DNA from: an uncultured Prevotella sp.
Lineage (GTDB): Bacteria > Bacteroidota > Bacteroidia > Bacteroidales > Bacteroidaceae
Length of the DNA stretch: 50,240 bases
Assembly (NCBI GenBank): GCA_937895845.1
Contig: CALBLK010000068.1
Location: 1 to 50,240 of the forward strand
Direction of reading: 5' to 3'
Below the pieces are notes generated by a model. It saw nothing but the letters and a program-made list of their open reading frames with translations, was not told the DNA's origin and did not search any database. Position numbers and translations under genes: made by a program. Positions 32,365-40,788 of this stretch are shown piece by piece; position 1 is the stretch's first letter; each line of letters begins with the position of its first letter.

Positions 32365-35300
32365 ATGAGACAACAGATAAAAAGACTTTTAGCCCTCGTG
32401 CTGCTGATGGCGCCACTGGCGGCCGCCGGTGTGTTTCTCTTTAAGACACTTGACGCGAGAAATGGGCTTACAAGCAGCCAGATTAACTGCATTGTGAAAG
32501 ACGGACGGGGATACATCTGGCTGGGCACGCCGGCCGGCCTCTACCGCTACGACGGTTATGTGTTCAAGAATTTCCAAAGCAACTCGCAGGATGGCTCGTC
32601 GCTGCCCGACAGCTATATCTATAATGTACAGGAGGCTCTCGACGGCAACCTGTGGGTTAGCACAGCGTCGGGGATATGCGTGTATCATCCTCAGACCGAG
32701 ACCTTTGAGCGCGACATGAAGCAGGTGTACACCCGGTTTGGCGTGTCAGACATGCCAACCATCGTCTATATTGACCGGCAAAAGAACCTGTGGATGTACG
32801 TGCCACAAAAGGGTGTGCTGGCCTACAACATGCAGCAACAGCTGCTCTACGAATTCGGCTATACCGACGATGCCACCGGCATTCCGCAGGGCAAGGTCTG
32901 CTCCTTCGGCGAATGCCGCGACGGCGCCATCATAGTCTACGAAAACGGACTGCTGGTTTGCTGTGACATCAGGCACGAGCAGCGCCGGGTGTGGAAGACG
33001 GACGAGGTGGCCAAGAAACGCCTCAGGGTGTCGTCATCGCTGAAGGTCTTTGCCGACCAGAAGGACAATGTGTGGCTCTATGGCCAGGGCACGCTGATGT
33101 GCTACCACAAGAAAGCGAACACCTGGGACACCACTGCGGGCAACAGCCTGGGACTGACCGGAACCGGTGTTGACCGCTGTGTCTATGGCATGGCCGGCGA
33201 CCGGAGCGGAAATATATGGATAGCGACCGACCGCACCGGGCTGCTGAGGGCCAACGTGAACACACACGAGATGGAACCTGTACAGCCTGCCGGACAGGAC
33301 GACACCCCAAGGGGGGAGGGCCCCGTCAACACACAGAGTGTTTACGTGGACAACACCGACCTGCTCTGGGTGGGCACGGAGAGGAACGGACTCGCCTTTT
33401 ACGGCAAGGACATCTACCGTTTCAGCGCCGACCACATAGGCGATGTGACAGCCATTGCCGAAGACGTTGAGGGAAAGGTGTGGTATGGCACAAGCGACCG
33501 GGGACTGCTGGGCTACAGCGGACCCGTCTCGGGCAGAAGCGTGTCGGCCCTGGCCTGCACCAATGACGGCAGCCTGTGGGTGGGAACAAAGCAGAGCGGA
33601 CTGACACGCATCAAGTCAGGAGGCGCCACGCTGTATAATGCAGCAGACCGTTCGAAGACACTCATCAACAACCATATCAACGCGCTCTGCAAGGACAAGA
33701 CAGGAAACCTGTGGATAGCCACGGATGGCGGGTTGCAGGTGTTTAACCCCAAAATGAACTCGTTTTCCTCTTATACCAAGGAAAACGGACGGCTGACAAC
33801 CAACAACATCACCTCACTCTTTTACGGCAGCAACAACAACCTGCTTGTCGGGACAGGCGAGGGACTGATGATTCTCAACCTGTCGACCACAGAGAAGACC
33901 ATGCTCACCGGCAACGCTGCGAACACAACCCCACTGACCAACAACTATGTCACGCAAGTCTACGAAGACTCCCGGGGACTTTATTGGATTGGAACGCGCG
34001 AGGGTGTCAACATTCTCAGCCGTGACAACGACAAGCTCTACTATCTGACCGAGCGCGAGGGACTGTGTAACAACAATGTCTGCGGCATCACCGAGGACGG
34101 CAAGCACAATATGTGGGTGACTACCAGCAACGGTGTAAGCCGCGTGGTGGTGCAGCGCGACCACGAAAACGGTACATTCAACTTCGGGCTGTACAACTAC
34201 GACACGACCGACGGCCTCCAGAGCAACGAGTTCAACAAGGGAGCCATTCTCACCAAGCGCAACGGCAGCGTGGAGCTTGGCGGCCTTTACGGCGTGAACA
34301 GGCTGCGCCGCATTGGCAAGAACGGCCAGGAGAGCCTGCCGCGCGTAATGCTGACCCAGCTCTTTGTCGGCGAAAAGGAAATCCTCATAGGCCATGCCTA
34401 TGACGGCACCATCATCCTCCCGCAGGCTCTGAACGAGAGCAAGAGGATTGAGCTTGACAATGACCAAAACACCTTTACCATCAAGTTTGCAGCCGGCAAC
34501 TACAACCAGAGTGAGCGCCTTCAATTCATGTACTGGATGGAGGGACTGGACAATGACTGGAAAAACGGCGACGCGCTGCATCACGGTGTCACCTTCAGCA
34601 ACCTCGCATTCGGCACTTACACGCTGCATGTCAAGGCTGTGAATGCCGACGGTGCGGTGAGCAACCAGGAGCGCACGCTCGAAATACGCATCTTGCCGCC
34701 ATGGTGGCTCTCGTGGTGGATGATTGTCGTCTACATAATAGGCGCCATCCTCGCTGTTTACGCCTGGAAGTTTGGCATGAGACAGCAACGCTACATCTGG
34801 TCAAAAAAGAAAGCAATCATCAACGAGCTGACCGGTCTGCGCGAGGAAATCAAGGCGACAAGCGATGACCTGCGGCAGCCCATGGCCAGGATGACATCCA
34901 TCATTGGCAACCTGTCGGAACAGAACACGACCATCGAAGGCAGGGAGCAGCTGAATGCCCTGCACTTCCAGATGCTGCAAATCATCACGCGTATTTCAGA
35001 GATGCAGACTGTACTGGAGAATCCCGAGGCCAAGGCTGCCTCGACAGCCACTGACCGTCTGCAGCTCAACGACAACGGCGTGGTGAGCATCACCCAGCTG
35101 ACCGACGGAGAGCTGACCTCGGAAATCAGGCAGTACCGCACTGACCTGCCCACCAAGAAATACACCATTGCCGTGGTCGATGACAACCCGGACTTTCTGA
35201 AGTTTATCATGGCTCACCTGCAAAATGTCTATGACATGCACGCTTACAGCGATGCCAAGACAATGGCCAATGACATGGATGTACTCAAGGCCGACATCAT

Positions 35301-36123
35301 TGTGTGCAAACAAGACATGCCCCAGATGACCGGAAGCGAGCTGTGTACGATGGTGAAAACGAATCCCGCAACCCAGAGCACCAAGTTTGTGCTGATGACA
35401 GACGGCGTGCTCACGCCCCAGGACATGCAGGGAATGAACATCACACTGGCCGCCGATGACTATCTGGCCAAGCCGTTTAACATCCAGGAGGCAGTCATGC
35501 GGTTTAACAAGCTGTTGGGACTGGCACCGACAGAGTCCGTCAGCAACGTCATTGAGGGGGGAGAGACACGTATGCTCGAAGGCCACAACGCCAGCATGAC
35601 CACTGCGACAGAGAGCTACAGCAGCCTGGCCCCGGCAGAAGAGACCGCCGCTGAGCGTGCGGAAAAAGCCGGTGACCACTTGGACGCCGCACCCAACCAT
35701 TCAGACAAGGAGAAAAGGGCAGACAGCAACTACGACCAGTATTACAGCGAGCAAGAGGCGATGGGGGACTACTCAATGAACAACGCAATGGACCGCCAGC
35801 TGATGAGAAATGTGGAGATCTACGTGCTACACAATATGTCACGCGGACAAATCAACCTTGAAGATATGGCATCTGCAATGGGAATGGGCCGCGTACCTTT
35901 CTTCCACAAAATCAAGAGTATCACGACAAAGACACCGGCCGAGCTTGTGAGAGAGCTGCGCCTGAAACATGCCTGCACGCTGCTGGAGAAGACAGACATC
36001 AACATGAGCGAACTGGCCATCAACATCGGCTTCTTGACAGCAGAGAACTTTATCCACATTTTTAAAGAGAAATTCGGCATGTCACCTCTCGAATACAGGC
36101 TAAAGCACAGACAGAACAGATGA
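32365..36123 (+). CDS. HTCS-like transmembrane regulator with degenerate kinase and receiver domains
   Basis: The 1252-residue protein has the outline of a Bacteroidetes hybrid two-component system. It has a signal peptide/anchor (1-27), two-component-regulator-propeller repeats at about 30-660 (IWLGTPAGLYRYDG and NLWVSTASG repeated), a Y_Y_Y domain at about 700-776, one membrane helix at about 783-800, a coiled dimerisation helix, a receiver at 934-1050 and an AraC-type DNA-binding domain at about 1145-1248. Two key parts are damaged. The H-box reads SDDLRQP (833-839), with aspartate in place of the phospho-histidine. The receiver acceptor aspartate is lysine K982 (CKQDMP). No HATPase domain is present. 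It must therefore signal without phosphotransfer, perhaps by ligand-driven dimerisation. The target is unknown. Confidence 0.9.
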   Translation: MRQQIKRLLALVLLMAPLAAAGVFLFKTLDARNGLTSSQINCIVKDGRGYIWLGTPAGLYRYDGYVFKNFQSNSQDGSSLPDSYIYNVQEALDGNLWVSTASGICVYHPQTETFERDMKQVYTRFGVSDMPTIVYIDRQKNLWMYVPQKGVLAYNMQQQLLYEFGYTDDATGIPQGKVCSFGECRDGAIIVYENGLLVCCDIRHEQRRVWKTDEVAKKRLRVSSSLKVFADQKDNVWLYGQGTLMCYHKKANTWDTTAGNSLGLTGTGVDRCVYGMAGDRSGNIWIATDRTGLLRANVNTHEMEPVQPAGQDDTPRGEGPVNTQSVYVDNTDLLWVGTERNGLAFYGKDIYRFSADHIGDVTAIAEDVEGKVWYGTSDRGLLGYSGPVSGRSVSALACTNDGSLWVGTKQSGLTRIKSGGATLYNAADRSKTLINNHINALCKDKTGNLWIATDGGLQVFNPKMNSFSSYTKENGRLTTNNITSLFYGSNNNLLVGTGEGLMILNLSTTEKTMLTGNAANTTPLTNNYVTQVYEDSRGLYWIGTREGVNILSRDNDKLYYLTEREGLCNNNVCGITEDGKHNMWVTTSNGVSRVVVQRDHENGTFNFGLYNYDTTDGLQSNEFNKGAILTKRNGSVELGGLYGVNRLRRIGKNGQESLPRVMLTQLFVGEKEILIGHAYDGTIILPQALNESKRIELDNDQNTFTIKFAAGNYNQSERLQFMYWMEGLDNDWKNGDALHHGVTFSNLAFGTYTLHVKAVNADGAVSNQERTLEIRILPPWWLSWWMIVVYIIGAILAVYAWKFGMRQQRYIWSKKKAIINELTGLREEIKATSDDLRQPMARMTSIIGNLSEQNTTIEGREQLNALHFQMLQIITRISEMQTVLENPEAKAASTATDRLQLNDNGVVSITQLTDGELTSEIRQYRTDLPTKKYTIAVVDDNPDFLKFIMAHLQNVYDMHAYSDAKTMANDMDVLKADIIVCKQDMPQMTGSELCTMVKTNPATQSTKFVLMTDGVLTPQDMQGMNITLAADDYLAKPFNIQEAVMRFNKLLGLAPTESVSNVIEGGETRMLEGHNASMTTATESYSSLAPAEETAAERAEKAGDHLDAAPNHSDKEKRADSNYDQYYSEQEAMGDYSMNNAMDRQLMRNVEIYVLHNMSRGQINLEDMASAMGMGRVPFFHKIKSITTKTPAELVRELRLKHACTLLEKTDINMSELAINIGFLTAENFIHIFKEKFGMSPLEYRLKHRQNR

Positions 36124-37388
36124 GGACTATTTGTTTGGCCATGGCACTGCTGGCACAGGCCACCCACACAGCGGGCACACTGGCAGCGACCAGCGACACC
36201 ACCATAGTCCACGTGCTGCAAGACAAGGGCATCACGTTCACGCACAACAACAGTGTGGTGCTGCTGCCTTCAGGAAAGGAGAAGTTCGAGGACATGTTCA
36301 AGGCCATCCGCCAGGCCCGCAGCAGCGTACACCTGGAATATTTCAATTTCAGAAACGACTCTATCGCTTCCGCCCTGTTTGACATCCTCAGCGAAAAGGC
36401 GAAAGAAGGGGTCGAGGTGCGAGCGCTGTTCGACGGCTTTGGAAACGACTCCAACAACCGCCCCCTTCGCAAGAGACACATCCGCCGGCTCCGCGCCAGC
36501 GGTATTGAAATCTATGAGTTCGACCCCATCCGCTTCCCCTGGATAAACCATGTCTTCCTGCGTGACCACCGCAAGATTGTGGTCATCGATGGCAACGTGG
36601 CCTATACAGGAGGAATGAACGTGGCCGACTACTACATCAAAGGGACACCGCAGGTGGGCGAATGGCACGACATGCACTGCCGCATTGAGGGCGGCGCTGT
36701 GAGCCAGCTCCAGATGATTTTTCTGAAACTGTGGAACAGGGTGACAGAACAAGATGTGTGGGGACCAAAGTATTTCAGAGCCTACGAACCGGTGGAAATG
36801 ACCGGCCTCCGCCCTGACACAACAGCCACGGCAGGGCACAAACAGGTGGGGATCATCAACCGTGAGCCACGCATTTCGAACGACATCATCCGCACCTTTT
36901 ATGTCAATGCCATCAACGCAGCGCAAGACTCCATCAAGCTAATCAACCCCTACCTCACTCTGAACAGACAGTTGAAAAGGGCCTTGCGCAACGCCGTGAA
37001 ACGCGGGGTGAAGGTGGAGATTATGGTGTCTGCAAAGAGCGACATCCCACTCACCCCAGACTGCGTGTTCTACAATGTTCACAAGCTCATGAAACAGGGT
37101 GCCCGTGTGTGGCTCTATCAGCCCGGGTTCCACCACACCAAGGTCATTATGGTTGACGGCCGTTTCTGTACGGTAGGCAGTGCCAACCTCAATGCGCGAA
37201 GCCTGAGCTGGGATTACGAAGAGAATGCGGTCATTATAGACAGGCCCGTCACCCTCCAGCTTGACCGTATGTTTGACCGCGACAAGGCAAAGAGCGTCTT
37301 TCTCACCCCGCAAACCTGGAATGAGTTCCGCACACCGTGGCAGAAGTTCCGAGGCTGGTTTGCCCATCTGCTCACCCCATTCTTGTAA
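36120..37388 (+). CDS. Secreted phospholipase D / cardiolipin-synthase-family protein
   Basis: The 422-residue protein carries two HKD phosphodiesterase motifs: DHRKIVVIDG (H150, K152, D157) and HHTKVIMVDG (H339, K341, D346). These match cardiolipin synthase and other phosphatidyl-transferases of the phospholipase D superfamily. Instead of the two N-terminal helices of ClsA it has a cleavable-looking signal (MRTICLAMALLAQATHTAGT), so the catalytic domain should face the periplasm. Substrates could be phospholipids or another phosphodiester. The ATG overlaps the last four bases of the HTCS-like gene, so they are translationally coupled. Confidence 0.9.
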   Translation: MRTICLAMALLAQATHTAGTLAATSDTTIVHVLQDKGITFTHNNSVVLLPSGKEKFEDMFKAIRQARSSVHLEYFNFRNDSIASALFDILSEKAKEGVEVRALFDGFGNDSNNRPLRKRHIRRLRASGIEIYEFDPIRFPWINHVFLRDHRKIVVIDGNVAYTGGMNVADYYIKGTPQVGEWHDMHCRIEGGAVSQLQMIFLKLWNRVTEQDVWGPKYFRAYEPVEMTGLRPDTTATAGHKQVGIINREPRISNDIIRTFYVNAINAAQDSIKLINPYLTLNRQLKRALRNAVKRGVKVEIMVSAKSDIPLTPDCVFYNVHKLMKQGARVWLYQPGFHHTKVIMVDGRFCTVGSANLNARSLSWDYEENAVIIDRPVTLQLDRMFDRDKAKSVFLTPQTWNEFRTPWQKFRGWFAHLLTPFL

Positions 37389-37427
37389 GGACAGCGGCAC
37401 TTGCAGCACCTTAGCAGAAGCGGGTCA

Positions 37428-39698
37428 TCACATCCGCTGCACCACCTTGCCAGCTACAAGCTCGGTCATCAGTTCAATGTCCACGCTTCCCATTCCGATA
37501 CCCGTCAGAAAAGGCAGACAAGCATTGACAACGTTCTCGTCAAACAGCCGGCGATAGTCATCAACGCCCTGCTTGGGGAAGCCTTTTACCAGAAAGCCAG
37601 CAAAAAGGACGGCTGCCGCGTCGGGCCGGTTCATTGCCCAAAGGCAAAGAGCCTTGTGAACAGTGTCAGCGTCTTTCGTCGTTCCATTTTCAGACAACCG
37701 GGCAAACAGGCCCAGAGCCTGTTCGTACTTACCGATGTTGACCAGCCCCCAAGCCAGTTCGCTCACCACGTCTGCATGCTCAGGGTTCTCATAATAAAGT
37801 CTGTAAAGCTCGTCAACAGCCGCACGATAGTCCATCAGCCGCATGAGACAAACGGCATACGCCATTCGGAAACGCTTGCTTTCCGGATGCCGCTCAAGCA
37901 GCAGGGCATAGGTCTTGGACGCCTCCATGTCATTGCCCTCCTTCATCAGCGACTTGCCCAGTCCTACCAGCGCTTTCTCATCGTCAGGCGCGAAACTCAG
38001 CGCAGAACGGAAGCAGTCAGAGGCCTCCATCCCCATAAAGCCATCGGCTACCTCGCCCTCGTCAAGGTGCATCAGCACATAGCCCATCATCATCTGAAAG
38101 GCATAGGTACCCTTATGTTCCCTGTCATTGTATAACGTATAGTAAGCCTCACGGTACATCTTGCGTTTAATCAAGAACGAAACGACACCATCAACATAGC
38201 GTTGAAGGCGTTTGCGACAGAACTGCGCATGGGCAAAAAACAGATAATAAGGCAAGCCGTTACCGTCGTGGGGAGCCGCCGCCGTAAATGGGTTCACAAA
38301 TTCGCTGCGGTTAGGACAGACCATCATAAAGCGGTAGAGGCTCTGCAAATAGGAGCGACGGATATCCGCCGGCGAGTTTTGTCCGCCATTTTCTGGAATA
38401 CTGATGGCAGCCAGCTGCCCGTCATTGAGCATCTTCCGCGCACTCTCCGGCATTCTGTCGGCCATCTGTCTGAAAGCCAGTGCCAGCGAGTATTTGTCGC
38501 TGTCACAGAAAGGCCCCGAGTTGAGCAACTTCCACATAAATTCCATTTTTCCATCCCCTTTGGCCACTTCCTCAAGTGCCGGGTTCTCCCGGAAAAACGG
38601 CATGAGCCAGTTGCAAGGCTGGTCGAAGAACGGGAAACGCTTCATCTGTGCGAAGCCACTGAAATAGATATCTGTCCCGGCTTTCTGCATCTCCATCATA
38701 CGCCGGTAGCCCTCCTCAATCCTTTCCATACTCTGCTCCTCCTCATGAGGGTTGAGGATGTCTTGCAGAAAGTCGTCCTCCTTGTCAGAAAGGCTCCCGT
38801 CGGGGTTTTTCACGAACGGACTGTTCTTCAGCAGTTCCGGCATGATCTCACGCTGTATGGTGCGGTTGTCCTGCTCTGTCGTGGCGCAGAAGAGAAGCTG
38901 CAGCTGAAATTCATAAAGTTCGCGCGGCATCCTGGGGTCGTCCAACGCGCGGTCCAACAGCGTGTCAAGTTGGGGAAACACCCGCCCGCTGCCTTGAATC
39001 AGCACGAGCACCCACCCCACCAGGGCGCGCTGTCGCACATGCTCATCACAGCTCTTGAGCGACACCTCCATGAGCGTCTCCAACTTGCACAGGTCAAAGA
39101 CATTCATCGCGCTCAGCGTGATGGCCGACACAAGCACTTGCTGGTCAACAGTGTCAATGGTTGGCGTGAGCAGCATCTTGGCAAAAGCGTCACCTGTGCC
39201 GCCCGGCCACTGCCTCGAAGTCCAAACATAGTCAAACAAGTCGATGCGGAACTGCTGGTGTGCGGCGTAGATACGCTTGCGCTGCGCATCCTGCCGCGCC
39301 GGTGTCTCAAGCTGAAGCATGGCCACATCGGTCACGAAAGCCTCCATCTGCTCTTGCAAACGTGCAAGAGACCAGTCGCGCCCGGCCACTCTCACCCTTT
39401 TGTGAAAACGGCTGTAAAAAGCATCGTGGGTCACTGTGTATCTCAGCCATGTGTCGGCCACCAAGCGATAGAGCCTCTGCACCATCTGCCCGAACACCCG
39501 GTCGCGCTCGGGGTCCTTGTAGCCCGACTGCCAATAGTCGGCCATCCGCCGGTAGTCACTCTCAATCTCTGCCAGCGCATCCTCAACGCCAAGTTCCGGA
39601 TAGGCACAGCCAAAGGAAGAAAGATGCTCGACAGCCCTTCCCAAATGGTGCCCTTCAAGCAGTCCGAAAATCTGCGCAATCTCTTGGTTTTTCTTCAT
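37428..39698 (-). CDS. Large tetratricopeptide-repeat protein
   Basis: The 756-residue protein lacks a signal peptide and a membrane helix, so it should be cytosolic. The N-terminal two-thirds are helical and unlike any family I recognise. The C-terminal third has several TPR units (ALVGLGKSLMKEGNDMEASK, AYAVCLMRLMDYRAAVDEL, ELAWGLVNIGKYEQALGLF). In the middle is a segment rich in aromatic residues (FFDQPCNWLMPFFRENPALE). A scaffold function is likely. It is transcribed toward the phospholipase gene (convergent) and lies 23 bases downstream of the substrate-binding lipoprotein gene, so those two may be cotranscribed. Confidence 0.85.
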   Translation of the reverse strand: MKKNQEIAQIFGLLEGHHLGRAVEHLSSFGCAYPELGVEDALAEIESDYRRMADYWQSGYKDPERDRVFGQMVQRLYRLVADTWLRYTVTHDAFYSRFHKRVRVAGRDWSLARLQEQMEAFVTDVAMLQLETPARQDAQRKRIYAAHQQFRIDLFDYVWTSRQWPGGTGDAFAKMLLTPTIDTVDQQVLVSAITLSAMNVFDLCKLETLMEVSLKSCDEHVRQRALVGWVLVLIQGSGRVFPQLDTLLDRALDDPRMPRELYEFQLQLLFCATTEQDNRTIQREIMPELLKNSPFVKNPDGSLSDKEDDFLQDILNPHEEEQSMERIEEGYRRMMEMQKAGTDIYFSGFAQMKRFPFFDQPCNWLMPFFRENPALEEVAKGDGKMEFMWKLLNSGPFCDSDKYSLALAFRQMADRMPESARKMLNDGQLAAISIPENGGQNSPADIRRSYLQSLYRFMMVCPNRSEFVNPFTAAAPHDGNGLPYYLFFAHAQFCRKRLQRYVDGVVSFLIKRKMYREAYYTLYNDREHKGTYAFQMMMGYVLMHLDEGEVADGFMGMEASDCFRSALSFAPDDEKALVGLGKSLMKEGNDMEASKTYALLLERHPESKRFRMAYAVCLMRLMDYRAAVDELYRLYYENPEHADVVSELAWGLVNIGKYEQALGLFARLSENGTTKDADTVHKALCLWAMNRPDAAAVLFAGFLVKGFPKQGVDDYRRLFDENVVNACLPFLTGIGMGSVDIELMTELVAGKVVQRM

Positions 39699-39721
39699 AT
39701 AGCTGCATTCTTTTTAATGGG

Positions 39722-40633
39722 CTAGCGCCTCTGTCCCAGCCGCTTCTCCGCCGCGTCAATGTCACGCTGTCTGGGAAGTGCCGCATGGGTGAAACGGATA
39801 TTTGTGGGGAGCGAGTCGGCCATGCGTTCCTTAAGGTGCCAGTAACGCTCCATTAACGGTCCGAAATGGGCCACCCCATATTTGTTAATGGTGTCGCAAG
39901 CCATGTTATAAGCCTTGACCAAGAGTGCAAGCCGTCTGTCGTCCGGGCCATCCAACTTGTCGCTGCGCATGGCGACAGCACCAAGATTCAGCCCCAGCTT
40001 ACGGCTGTCCATTAACACAATGTGCTTGTAATTCCTGGCCACGGTGGCCTGCGGTTCAGGCAACAGCATGGCATCCATCTCGTTGTTCAGCAGCATCATC
40101 AGCCGCAGGTTGACATCGTTCACCTGCACGCGGTAGACGCGCTCGTCTTTCAGCCGCACACTGTCGATGGCATACCCCGCCAGCAAGTCTGTGGCAGAAT
40201 TGCGGGTCATGGCCACCATCTTGTCGTCAAGCTGGCGGAGAGCCCTTATTCGCGCATTGCGGTTGGTCAGCAGCTGCCAGTAAGCGCCTGTTGCCGAGAG
40301 CAGCGATAGCGCAGTTCCCTGTTTTTTCAGCCGCGCGTAACGCACCAGGTCGGTGACGGCCACAGCCACACTGCCACCGGCCAGGGCCGTGTCAACATCC
40401 ATCTGGGCAGAGAAATACCGCAGTCTCACATCCACGCCCAGGGTGTCAAAGAGCCGGTTCTCGCGCGCCACATAGAACGGGAGGCAGTCAAGCGTTGGCA
40501 TCACAGCCACCTTCAGGGCCTTCCGCTCGCGCGCCCGCTCTTCCGCGGTCTGGGCCTTGCGCGTTTGGACAGTTCCTCCCCCACAGGCCCAGAGGGCCGG
40601 GAGCAGGACAAGCATCCATAGGAATCGTGTCAT
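39722..40633 (-). CDS. Substrate-binding lipoprotein of the NMT1/SsuA type
   Basis: The 303-residue lipoprotein begins with MTRFLWMLVLLPALWACGGG (lipidated cysteine C17). The rest is a periplasmic-binding-protein type II domain: VAVMPTLDCLPFYVAREN, then LFDTLGVDVRLRYFSAQMD, ALAGGSVAVAVTDLVRY. These resemble the solute-binding proteins of nitrate, sulfonate or thiamine-precursor transporters. No ABC permease or ATPase gene lies nearby, so the protein is an orphan and may work with a distant transporter or as a sensor. The start at 40631-40633 leaves a proper signal; an upstream in-frame ATG would add 14 residues before it. It probably has a promoter in the overlapping region shared with radA. 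Confidence 0.85.
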   Translation of the reverse strand: MTRFLWMLVLLPALWACGGGTVQTRKAQTAEERARERKALKVAVMPTLDCLPFYVARENRLFDTLGVDVRLRYFSAQMDVDTALAGGSVAVAVTDLVRYARLKKQGTALSLLSATGAYWQLLTNRNARIRALRQLDDKMVAMTRNSATDLLAGYAIDSVRLKDERVYRVQVNDVNLRLMMLLNNEMDAMLLPEPQATVARNYKHIVLMDSRKLGLNLGAVAMRSDKLDGPDDRRLALLVKAYNMACDTINKYGVAHFGPLMERYWHLKERMADSLPTNIRFTHAALPRQRDIDAAEKRLGQRR

Positions 40634-40720
40634 AAGCAGGAGTTCAAAAGTTGTCAACGCACCACCGGCACACATTCAGAATCGTCCCAAACGGCCACTT
40701 ACGTTGCATCGATACAGTTG

Positions 40721-40769
40721 CAAAAGTACGAATAAATTTTTGCAAACAAGAAAAAACTTAGTACTTTTG
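40721..40769. promoter_or_regulatory. Overlapping divergent promoters for radA and the binding-protein gene
   Basis: For radA a TTTG at 40739-40742, a 19-base spacer and TACTTTTG at 40762-40769 form a complete plus-strand promoter. On the minus strand TACTTTTG at 40721-40728 can serve the binding-protein gene, with a TTG 18 bases upstream. The two -7 boxes make a 9-bp inverted repeat, CAAAAGTAC/GTACTTTTG, and the polymerase sites overlap. Confidence 0.7.
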
Positions 40770-40788
40770 CCCGACCAAAACACCCCCT

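Noticed and set aside
32365..36123. Canonical hybrid two-component histidine kinase
   Set aside because: The ATPase domain is absent, and both the H-box histidine and the receiver aspartate are replaced, so it cannot be called a working kinase.
38202..39725. 507-codon open frame opposite the TPR gene
   Set aside because: It is the antisense shadow of a well-supported coding sequence. It lacks recognisable domains and its composition mirrors the sense strand.
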